DNA of 30,626 nucleotides from a virus: positions 1 through 30,626 of IMG/VR virus record IMGVR_UViG_3300044800_000144, one strand, 5' to 3'. Of the stretch, positions 21,650-27,786 are shown one piece after another (the first letter of the stretch is position 1; every line of letters begins with the position of its first letter). Made by a program: the position numbers and the translations under genes. The notes below the pieces were generated by a model. It had not been told where the DNA came from. It saw only the letters and a list, made by a program, of their open reading frames with translations, and searched no databases.

Positions 21650-21766
21650 ATGATCTGGACAAAAACTTTCAAATTTACAAAAATTAGACCAAACAAATAT
21701 CCAGAAACTATATGTGTTGAAGTTTGGTTCTTTTTAATTATCCCAATGTTTATAAGAATATATTAA
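21650..21766 (+). CDS. Very small hydrophobic protein, 38 aa
   Basis: ATG directly after a TTGTATAATA element, reading MIWTKTFKFTKIRPNKYPET then a hydrophobic C-terminus, VWFFLIIPMFIRIY. The basic N-terminal half and one possible membrane helix suggest a small membrane peptide. Without it the 123 bases between PAP2 and the 21768 gene would be empty. Short length limits confidence. Confidence 0.4.
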   Translation: MIWTKTFKFTKIRPNKYPETICVEVWFFLIIPMFIRIY

Positions 21767-21767
21767 T

Positions 21768-21992
21768 ATGAGAAATTTAAAAAACTTTAATCATTGGATT
21801 GCTGAAATAAGGCAATTGGCAATAGAATTTCCGGTAAAAGATATTGATGAGGATGGGATTACATCAAATATTTCAAAATTAGGCATTAAAAGAATCTTTA
21901 ATAAATCATCATTTACCGATGAATTTAGAGATGGGTTAACACCGCAAGAAGCTTTTGATAATGAAATGGATGCTTGGAAAGATTCCTTATAA
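21768..21992 (+). CDS. Hypothetical protein, 74 aa
   Basis: Small soluble, acidic protein (MRNLKNFNHWIAEIRQLAIE, ending NEMDAWKDSL). It has helix-forming segments and no known motif. It starts 1 base after the preceding stop and ends 9 bases before the SbcC N-terminal gene, so it is probably co-transcribed with it. Function unknown. Confidence 0.55.
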   Translation: MRNLKNFNHWIAEIRQLAIEFPVKDIDEDGITSNISKLGIKRIFNKSSFTDEFRDGLTPQEAFDNEMDAWKDSL

Positions 21993-22001
21993 ACTATTAA
22001 T

Positions 22002-23051
22002 ATGATACAATCGCTCGAACTTTGCAACTTCGAAAGTTACCGGCATTCCAAATTAGAATTCGTACCGGGCGTAAATATCGTCGTTGGTGCCACAGATGCA
22101 GGTAAGACAGCCATTATGCGAGCATTTCGCTGGTGCATAAACAATCGTCCTAATGGTAGTGATTTTGTTAGTTGGGAAGGGGTTAATGATGAAGGAGACA
22201 CTCAGGTTATAATAACCACAGACACTGATACTATCACCCGTAGCAAAGGAAAAATTGAGCTTTATAAAGTCAACAAACTTGAACTTAAAGCATTCAATAA
22301 AGATGTACCGTCGGAAGTCAGTCAGGCATTGAATTTGTCAGAGATAAATATCAAAAGTCAGTTCGAATCACATTTTCTGCTCAGTAAAACATCAGGAGAA
22401 GTAGCTAGTTTTTTCAATAAGATTGCCCGATTGGACATTATTGATACTGCAACTAACAATGTCAACCGATGGATCAATGAAATTAAACAGGACATTGCTA
22501 GTAAGAACCGACTGATTGAAGAGAACCAGATTAAATTAAAAACATTTGATTACCTTACTGAGTTTGAAACTGAAGTTGAAACCCTGGAAGATGCAGAAAT
22601 TGATCTGAGAGAAATGCAATCACAATATGATCAACTCAATAAACTGTTAACAGATATTGATCGGGTTAATGCTGCTATTGAACAGGAACAACTCATGGTG
22701 CAAAGTGAAACGTTGATTAACAGTATTCTGGATGATTATAACCAACGTCGAGCACTCCAGACAAAACACGATAATTTAACCGTGTTACTGAATGAAATAG
22801 ATGACATTCAGCGTCAATCAGACGAATTTCAACAGTTGTTAGGTTGTGAAACGTTAATTAATGAACTGTTAAAACTTTATAAGGAACGGGCTATTGCTGA
22901 AACAGAACACATCAAGTTATCCCGGTTGTTGCATAATATAAGTGGTACAGAAACTCAGTTGAAACAGGCAGAAACCCGTTACAATGCTTTACATAAACAG
23001 TTTGAGGATGAATTTCCATCAGTATGCCCTTTGTGTGGTAAACCAAAATAA
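22002..23051 (+). CDS. SbcC/Rad50-like ATPase, N-terminal half ending at the zinc hook, 349 aa
   Basis: N-terminal half of a Rad50/gp46-type ATPase. The start IQSLELCNFESYRHSKLEF is typical, Walker A is GATDAGKT (29-36) and a Q-loop candidate is Gln120 in KSQFESHF. A long coiled coil runs from about residue 170 to 335. The chain then ends abruptly with CPLCGKPK (342-349), the CxxC zinc hook that normally lies at the coiled-coil apex in the middle of the protein. The Walker B half is encoded at 25067. The nuclease partner SbcD is at 23240. So the ATPase must assemble from two or more chains. Confidence 0.85.
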   Translation: MIQSLELCNFESYRHSKLEFVPGVNIVVGATDAGKTAIMRAFRWCINNRPNGSDFVSWEGVNDEGDTQVIITTDTDTITRSKGKIELYKVNKLELKAFNKDVPSEVSQALNLSEINIKSQFESHFLLSKTSGEVASFFNKIARLDIIDTATNNVNRWINEIKQDIASKNRLIEENQIKLKTFDYLTEFETEVETLEDAEIDLREMQSQYDQLNKLLTDIDRVNAAIEQEQLMVQSETLINSILDDYNQRRALQTKHDNLTVLLNEIDDIQRQSDEFQQLLGCETLINELLKLYKERAIAETEHIKLSRLLHNISGTETQLKQAETRYNALHKQFEDEFPSVCPLCGKPK

Positions 23052-23057
23052 AGAATT

Positions 23058-23240
23058 ATGGATAATAATTTTGATTTTATAAAAAAGGTTGCTCTTCGTT
23101 TAAAAAATGAAGAAATAGATAAAATGTCAGAAGAACAAAAAACAAGAATTATAGAGATTGATTCTGAAATTAATGAAATTGAAGAAAAAGAAAGTTATAT
23201 GCAATATATATTGGATTTATTAGAAAAATATATGTTTTAA
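23058..23240 (+). CDS. Small coiled-coil protein, 60 aa
   Basis: Charged helical protein (KKVALRLKNEEIDKMSEEQK, then IDSEINEIEEKESYMQYIL) with the heptad pattern of a coiled coil. It lies between the SbcC N-terminal half and SbcD, and its stop overlaps the SbcD start as TAATG. It may contribute to the split SbcC complex or be independent. No family recognised. Confidence 0.5.
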   Translation: MDNNFDFIKKVALRLKNEEIDKMSEEQKTRIIEIDSEINEIEEKESYMQYILDLLEKYMF

Positions 23241-24136
23241 TGGAACGTTCTAAACTAAATAAAATCCCAACATTAATTTGCTCTGCCGATTGGCACCTAA
23301 GAGAGGATACCCCTGTGGCAAGAACGGATGATTACTGGGTAGAACAATGGCGAAAGGTTGATTTTATTTCTGACTTACAAAAGAAATATCATTGCCCTGT
23401 AATATTATCTGGAGATATGTACGATCATTGGAAACCTTCACCAAACCTGTTGCGAGAAACTATATTACATATACCAGATCAATTAATGGTTTGTTACGGG
23501 CAACATGACCTACCAGCACATTCGCTGGATTTAGTAAACAAGTGTGGGATAAATGTTTTAGAAGCTGCAAAAAAATTAACTGTTTTACCAGAATGTCACT
23601 GGAATCAATTTCCAAAAGAAGGTAGTTTATATTTACCTAATTATGATTGTCATATTCTAGTCTGGCACGTTATGAATTATCAAGGTAAATTGCCGTGGCC
23701 AAATTGCCCATCACCATTATCAGGAGCAATACTTAGAAAGTACCCTCAATTCCCATTGATCATAACCGGTGATAACCATAAAAGTTTTTCAGAATCGTTT
23801 GAAGGACGTTGGCTCATTAACCCCGGTTCGTTAATGCGTATGGATGCTGACCAGATTGACCACCGACCTTGTGTATATCTATGGTTCGCAGAAGATAACA
23901 CTATAGAACAAGTATTTATACCCATTAAGCAGGGAGTGATCAGCCGGGAGCATCTGGAACGTGAAGCAGAACGGGACGGTCGTATTGATGCTTTTGTAAG
24001 CCGTCTGGATGATGACTGGGAAGCTGCGTTGTCGTTTGAACAAAATGTTGAAACTTTTAAACAGACTAATCAGGTTAGGATAAGTGTAATGGATATTGTT
24101 TACCGGAGTATGGAGAAAGTAAAATTAGTATTATGA
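23240..24136 (+). CDS. SbcD/Mre11-like nuclease, 298 aa
   Basis: Metallophosphoesterase that works with the SbcC/Rad50 ATPase in DNA end and hairpin processing (T4 gp47 type). Metal-binding motifs in order: DWH (17-19), GDMYDHW (58-64), GQHD (87-90, in place of GNHD), His143 in VWHVM, and GDNH (177-180), followed by NPGS (194-197). A C-terminal region (about 225-298) is the ATPase-binding part. The start ATGGAACGT overlaps the upstream stop and gives MERSK, the tag also seen on the helicase (MERSI). The SUF-like overlap with the DUF2493 gene (ATGA) points to coupled translation. Confidence 0.85.
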   Translation: MERSKLNKIPTLICSADWHLREDTPVARTDDYWVEQWRKVDFISDLQKKYHCPVILSGDMYDHWKPSPNLLRETILHIPDQLMVCYGQHDLPAHSLDLVNKCGINVLEAAKKLTVLPECHWNQFPKEGSLYLPNYDCHILVWHVMNYQGKLPWPNCPSPLSGAILRKYPQFPLIITGDNHKSFSESFEGRWLINPGSLMRMDADQIDHRPCVYLWFAEDNTIEQVFIPIKQGVISREHLEREAERDGRIDAFVSRLDDDWEAALSFEQNVETFKQTNQVRISVMDIVYRSMEKVKLVL

Positions 24137-24498
24137 AACTAATAGTAGCTGGTAGTAGAACCTTTGATAATTATAAATTACTAGATATTTCTATTACTGA
24201 TTTTATAGTACATTTAACAAAAGAACCTTTTCATCAATTAGAAATTATATCTGGTACTGCTAAAGGAGCAGATCACCTTGGAGAAATATTTGCAAAAAAG
24301 AATCATTTGAAATGTTCTAGATTTCCAGCTAATTGGGACAAATATGGAAAATCTGCCGGATATAAACGAAATGAAGAAATGGCAAAATATGCTGATGCTT
24401 GTATTTGTTTCTGGGATGGTATAAGTAGGGGAACAAATCATATGATAAACATAGCAATTGAACATGAATTAGACTTAAAAATAATACGATTTAGATGA
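24133..24498 (+). CDS. DUF2493 / SLOG-family protein, 121 aa
   Basis: Rossmann-like protein of the DUF2493 (YspA) branch of the SLOG superfamily. MKLIVAGSRTF (1-11) is the first strand and nucleotide-binding loop, IISGTAKGADHLGE (38-51) the second conserved motif, and AGYKRNEEMAKYADACICFWDG (about 76-97) the third, ending with SRGTNHMI. Family members are thought to bind nucleotides or nucleotide-derived ligands. In phages they are common and without a proven role. It overlaps SbcD and the next gene by 4 bases each. Confidence 0.8.
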   Translation: MKLIVAGSRTFDNYKLLDISITDFIVHLTKEPFHQLEIISGTAKGADHLGEIFAKKNHLKCSRFPANWDKYGKSAGYKRNEEMAKYADACICFWDGISRGTNHMINIAIEHELDLKIIRFR

Positions 24499-24680
24499 CA
24501 CCAATAGAAGTTTTACAGGAACAACTTTATAAATATGAAAAGGCACTCAAAAAGTCTGAGGAATCGTTAAAAGCAGGACAGATCACTCCAGAACTTCATC
24601 GTATACATCGGACAAACAATGAACCGGAGATTAAAAAATTCAGAAGAGCCATAGCAATATTAAAAGCAGAGGAATTATGA
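24495..24680 (+). CDS. Small coiled-coil protein, 61 aa
   Basis: Lys/Glu-rich helical protein (LQEQLYKYEKALKKSEESLK and IKKFRRAIAILKAEEL) with a central break at ITPELHRIHR. It looks like a helical hairpin. It is coupled to its neighbours on both sides by ATGA overlaps and lies between the two SbcC halves, so it may be part of that assembly. Unknown family. Confidence 0.55.
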   Translation: MTPIEVLQEQLYKYEKALKKSEESLKAGQITPELHRIHRTNNEPEIKKFRRAIAILKAEEL

Positions 24681-24913
24681 AAACAGAAACCCAATTACTA
24701 GACTTAAAAAAGGATGTTGAATCAGCAAAAAACACTACTGCTGAACTGACCGGTCAACTGAAAGGTCTTAAAAAGCAATTACAGGAAGAATGGTCTTGTA
24801 AAGATTCTGCCACAGGAGACAAACGAATTGTTGATTTATTAAAGCAGATTCGTGAACTGGATCAGAAGATCAAAGACAGTACTGTTGAACTAGAGGAAAA
24901 ATATCAACTATGA
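24677..24913 (+). CDS. Coiled-coil protein, possible middle segment of split SbcC, 78 aa
   Basis: Two heptad-rich helices (ETQLLDLKKDVESAK...LTGQLKGLKKQLQEE and IVDLLKQIRELDQKIKDSTV) joined by a loop, WSCKDSATGDKR, with a single Cys. The pattern is that of a Rad50/SbcC coiled-coil segment. The C-terminal SbcC gene has only about 55 residues of coiled coil against about 165 in the N-terminal gene, so this chain could supply the missing return strand. This is inference from length and position. Confidence 0.55.
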   Translation: MKTETQLLDLKKDVESAKNTTAELTGQLKGLKKQLQEEWSCKDSATGDKRIVDLLKQIRELDQKIKDSTVELEEKYQL

Positions 24914-25074
24914 AATTTATAATGAAGGCAGATATTATATTTAGGGCAGAGGATATTGATGATGCTTTTTTATGCTTAGCAACTCATTTTATGTATCTTA
25001 ATGATGGGGTGGGTGAAGATCCTCAACTTATTGAAAAAGGAAAAATTGAAATAAAACCTTTAAAAGATGAATAG
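24910..25074 (+). CDS. Small hypothetical protein, 54 aa
   Basis: Frame MKFIMKADIIFRAEDIDDAF...KIEIKPLKDE between the coiled-coil gene (4-base overlap) and the SbcC C-terminal gene (overlap of 8 bases). It fills an otherwise empty 153-base gap, and its alpha/beta pattern looks protein-like (strand KADIIFRA, helix DIDDAFLCLATHFM, strand KIEIKPL, as in small ferredoxin-like folds). Function unknown. Confidence 0.5.
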   Translation: MKFIMKADIIFRAEDIDDAFLCLATHFMYLNDGVGEDPQLIEKGKIEIKPLKDE

Positions 25075-25693
25075 CATATCCCAAATCCGTCAACGACTAG
25101 AACAACGCAAGGGTCAGCGCACGGAAGTTGAACAGACTATCACTAATAATGTTCAGGCAGTCAAAGATCAGGAACGTTCCCTCAGGCGTCATGAAGAAGC
25201 TCGTGAAATTATTCGTATTACTGGACAAAAAACCCAAAACCAATTGTCCTTTCACATAAAAGATATTACTTCACTGGCTATGGAAGCCGTATTCAATAAT
25301 CCTTACGGTCTGGCTATGGAATTTGTTAACCGACGTAATAAAACTGAATGTGATCTATATTTTGAACGGGACGGCAACCGGGTAGAACCCCTTGATGGTG
25401 GAGGTGGTGGTGCTGCCGATGTGGCTTCATTCGCTCTGCGGGTTGCTAGTTGGTCTCTACAACGTCCACACACACGTAACGTGCTTTTATTGGATGAACC
25501 GTTTAAACACCTCAAAGGAGAGAACGAGAACCGACGAGTGCTTGAAATGTTACGTAAGATCAGTCAAGAGTTAAAAATGCAAATTATTATGGTCAGTGAT
25601 GAACGTATAAGCCGGGAAACTACCATTGAAGCTACTGACCGGCTGTTTGAAGTGAGTATTCGTAGCGGGATAAGTAAAATAACAGTATCATGA
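25067..25693 (+). CDS. SbcC/Rad50-like ATPase, C-terminal half, 208 aa
   Basis: C-terminal ATPase half of the split Rad50/gp46. A short coiled coil (about 5-58) leads to the ABC signature region LDGGGGGAADVASFALR (109-125), the equivalent of LSGGE, and Walker B NVLLLDEPFKHLKG (138-151) with the D-loop. The usual switch histidine (THD) is replaced by VSDE. With the N-terminal gene at 22002 this rebuilds one ABC-type ATPase head. The five genes between the halves include SbcD. The frame is clean, so the split looks stable rather than a frameshift artefact. Confidence 0.85.
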   Translation: MNSISQIRQRLEQRKGQRTEVEQTITNNVQAVKDQERSLRRHEEAREIIRITGQKTQNQLSFHIKDITSLAMEAVFNNPYGLAMEFVNRRNKTECDLYFERDGNRVEPLDGGGGGAADVASFALRVASWSLQRPHTRNVLLLDEPFKHLKGENENRRVLEMLRKISQELKMQIIMVSDERISRETTIEATDRLFEVSIRSGISKITVS

Positions 25694-25695
25694 AA
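25682..25695 (+). repeat. 14-base direct repeat, left copy
   Basis: ACAGTATCATGAAA spans the stop of the SbcC C-terminal gene and the start of the next gene. The same 14 bases recur at 26047-26060, at the next gene junction. Confidence 0.55.
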
Positions 25696-26058
25696 ACAGA
25701 AATTTGGGTAAATTTTAATTATGGTGCGTGGCATTTATCTTTTTCAAAAACATTTATTTTCCCATTTACTCCTTTTGTTGGGATGTTTCTTTTAGATAAA
25801 GAAGGAGATTACGAAAATCAAATTGAACTTGCAAATAACGATTATCGCAGAACTATGATTTTCTATTATGTAAAGGAAGATAAATTTATTGTTGATATTA
25901 ATGAGCATTGGAAACGCCCAGTATCTGATGAATGCATTGATAATACAATAGAAATATTTAAAAATACTAAATGGAAAAGAGAAGATGATACAAATGTTTC
26001 TGAATTAAAAGAATTAATGAAAAGGGATTACGAAAAAACTAAAAAGACAGTATCATGA
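25690..26058 (+). CDS. Hypothetical protein, 122 aa
   Basis: Unknown protein with an aromatic-rich N-terminal half (WVNFNYGAWHLSFSKTFIFPF) and a helical charged C-terminus. No signal peptide is clear. The gene is bounded on both sides by the same 14-base sequence, ACAGTATCATGAAA, each copy joining a TVS-stop to the next start, so it may have been inserted as a unit. AT-rich and SD-less like its small neighbours. Confidence 0.6.
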   Translation: MKTEIWVNFNYGAWHLSFSKTFIFPFTPFVGMFLLDKEGDYENQIELANNDYRRTMIFYYVKEDKFIVDINEHWKRPVSDECIDNTIEIFKNTKWKREDDTNVSELKELMKRDYEKTKKTVS

Positions 26059-26060
26059 AA
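26047..26060 (+). repeat. 14-base direct repeat, right copy
   Basis: Second copy of ACAGTATCATGAAA, 365 bases after the first, spanning the end of the 25690 gene and the start of the 26055 gene. Confidence 0.55.
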
Positions 26061-26309
26061 GTACTAATCATTATCATCTCTTGTATCATATTAAATATCT
26101 CATGTTGGATTGGAACGGTGACTATCAATCAACATCAAATACCTAATCAATTAACTTTAACAGTTAAATCCATTCATAATGACCACGACGTTGTATTAAA
26201 GGATCAGAAAGGTAATATTTACGTAATGAGTGTTGAGAATGCTTATGATGAAGCATTCGTCCCAGGTACAATAATTTATTTTGGTAGAAATGAAGTAATA
26301 ATCAAATGA
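26055..26309 (+). CDS. Small exported protein, possible lipoprotein, 84 aa
   Basis: The N-terminus MKVLIIIISCIILNISCWIG is a short signal sequence. Either Cys10 or Cys17 could be lipidated, although neither has a perfect lipobox. The mature part (LTLTVKSIHNDHDVVLKDQK, NIYVMSVENAY, GTIIYFGRNEVII) is a small beta-barrel-like domain of OB type. It could be a periplasmic or envelope protein acting during infection. Function unknown. It overlaps both neighbours by 4 bases. Confidence 0.55.
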   Translation: MKVLIIIISCIILNISCWIGTVTINQHQIPNQLTLTVKSIHNDHDVVLKDQKGNIYVMSVENAYDEAFVPGTIIYFGRNEVIIK

Positions 26310-26761
26310 AAACAATTCCGTTATCTAGAGGTCACGTTGCTTTATGTGATGACAAAGATTATAAATTTCTTAATCAATGGAAATGGTCATATCAGGAAAA
26401 CCTAGATGGTAGTTGTTTTGCAGTAAGAATGACTACAATTAATGGTGAAAGAAAATCATTAATAATGCATAGAATATTATTAAATCCTCCTAAAGGATAT
26501 ATAGATAAGCATTTAGACGGTAATGGAATAAATAACCAGCGAGCAAACTTCTTAAGAATGTCGCTCAGTCAGTTACGAGCTAGTGATCATATTGTTCATT
26601 CAAAATCAGGATACAAAGGTGTTAAGATTACAGCACAAATAAGTGTAAATAGAAAACATATTGATTTAGGTAGTTTTAAGTCAGTAAAGAAAGCAGCAAA
26701 AGCGTATGATAAAGCTGCAAAGAAATATTTTGGTGAATTTGCTGTTCTTAATTTTAAATAA
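26306..26761 (+). CDS. HNH homing endonuclease with AP2-like domain, 151 aa
   Basis: Free-standing homing endonuclease type. Residues 1-45 are the usual beta-rich start (IPLSRGHVALCDDKDYKFLNQWKW). The HNH core is MHRILLNPPKGYIDKHLDGNGINNQRANF (in two parts, about 52-80), where DH is replaced by KH. The C-terminal AP2 DNA-binding domain starts SKSGYKGVKI and ends DLGSFKSVKKAAKAYDKAAKKYFGEFAVLNF (in parts). The AP2 domain is about ten residues shorter than usual because the first beta-hairpin is reduced. Location among small AT-rich genes fits a mobile gene. Confidence 0.75.
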   Translation: MKTIPLSRGHVALCDDKDYKFLNQWKWSYQENLDGSCFAVRMTTINGERKSLIMHRILLNPPKGYIDKHLDGNGINNQRANFLRMSLSQLRASDHIVHSKSGYKGVKITAQISVNRKHIDLGSFKSVKKAAKAYDKAAKKYFGEFAVLNFK

Positions 26762-27087
26762 TGGATCAGGACAGAGCAGTCAACAAAATCCTTCGTGATC
26801 TTAAACAATTTGAACTGATAAAAGCAGATGATGAGGGACATATTAGATTACATTTACAAAGATTGTATACAGCAGGATGGGAAGAGGGTAATAAAAGAAT
26901 ATTTGCTAACTTTAAAAAAACAATCATTTTGTACAATAAATACAATGAACCTATTGCTGAGTATGAAAGTGCTGAAGAGGCAGCAAGGCAAACTAAATGT
27001 TCTGTGAAAGGAATTTATAGTGCTGTTTATAGAAAATCAGTATCAAGAAATGGTAATTACTGGAAATATAAAGATAATGAAAGATGA
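26761..27087 (+). CDS. NUMOD1-like DNA-binding protein, 108 aa
   Basis: The C-terminal half (about 53-105) matches the NUMOD1 type module of homing endonucleases: IILYNKYNEPIAEYESAEEAA, then KCSVKGIYSAVYRK and GNYWKYK. The N-terminal half is a separate helical segment (DRAVNKILRDLKQFELIK, LHLQRLYTAGWEEG). No nuclease domain is present, so it may be a remnant or a partner of the HNH-AP2 gene just upstream, with which it shares one base. Confidence 0.6.
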   Translation: MDQDRAVNKILRDLKQFELIKADDEGHIRLHLQRLYTAGWEEGNKRIFANFKKTIILYNKYNEPIAEYESAEEAARQTKCSVKGIYSAVYRKSVSRNGNYWKYKDNER

Positions 27088-27262
27088 TAGTCTAATGCCT
27101 TTTGGAAAATATCAAGGAGAAAAGATGGCCAACATACCTGCTAGTTATTTACTTTGGCTATTTGAAAACGGCAAATGCTATGGTGAAGTCAAAGAATATA
27201 TTAAAGCAAATTTAGATGTTTTGAAAGCTGAGATTAATTATGAATCTAAAAAAGGAAAATGA
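27077..27262 (+). CDS. DUF3820-family protein, 61 aa
   Basis: Short protein with the DUF3820 pattern: MPFGKYQGEKMANIPASYL then LLWLFENG and VKEYIKANLDVLKAEI. The start is at the ATG 27077, since the open frame before it lies inside the previous gene. DUF3820 proteins are common in phages and sometimes occur beside or fused to exonuclease domains, with no proven role. It is the last plus-strand gene, and its stop is 2 bases from the end of the convergent minus-strand gene. Confidence 0.65.
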   Translation: MKDDSLMPFGKYQGEKMANIPASYLLWLFENGKCYGEVKEYIKANLDVLKAEINYESKKGK

Positions 27263-27264
27263 TT

Positions 27265-27783
27265 TTATTCAATTTTAAAAAAGTTCTCATAAAATATAGA
27301 AGGAAAAATACGTGTAGTTTCCTCAAATGAACGTACCCATATCAGGTTATCTATCTCAATATAAACCTTTCGTGCTTTAACGTCACATTCTTTTATCTTT
27401 CCAATTTCTATGTCTGATTCTGAATCACCAATAAACCGTACTGAAGTACCTGTCATAAAGTAGTATTGGACGTCCCAAAATCCTTTAATTTTTTCCTGAT
27501 ACTCATCCCGATAACAAAAGGCAGGTAACCCATTTTTTCCAAAAAACTTCTGTAAATAACGTTCCTGCTGACTAACATTGTTGAATATTGACGGCAAACA
27601 GTTTTCTAAGGCTATCTGATCAATCTTCTCACGCTTCTTGATACATATATCAGCAAACTTCTTTTTATCAAAAGGGCGTGTGTAAATAAGTCCACGGAAC
27701 CTGTAGCACAACCACTCAATTTGTAAACGACTATAAAAATCAGAAATAGGAATAATCCGTGTGCGAGGTAACTGGCTAGTCAT
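27265..27783 (-). CDS. Hypothetical protein, 172 aa
   Basis: Unrecognised protein, last gene of the minus-strand operon, 3 bases after the terminase stop. The N-terminal half is basic and helical (PISDFYSRLQIEWLCYRFRG, KKKFADICIKKREKI). The C-terminal half is beta-rich (YYFMTGTSVRFIGD, KARKVYIEIDNLIWVRSFEE), like a small SH3-type domain. Its position suggests a packaging or virion role. Function unknown. Confidence 0.55.
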   Translation of the reverse strand: MTSQLPRTRIIPISDFYSRLQIEWLCYRFRGLIYTRPFDKKKFADICIKKREKIDQIALENCLPSIFNNVSQQERYLQKFFGKNGLPAFCYRDEYQEKIKGFWDVQYYFMTGTSVRFIGDSESDIEIGKIKECDVKARKVYIEIDNLIWVRSFEETTRIFPSIFYENFFKIE

Positions 27784-27786
27784 ACA

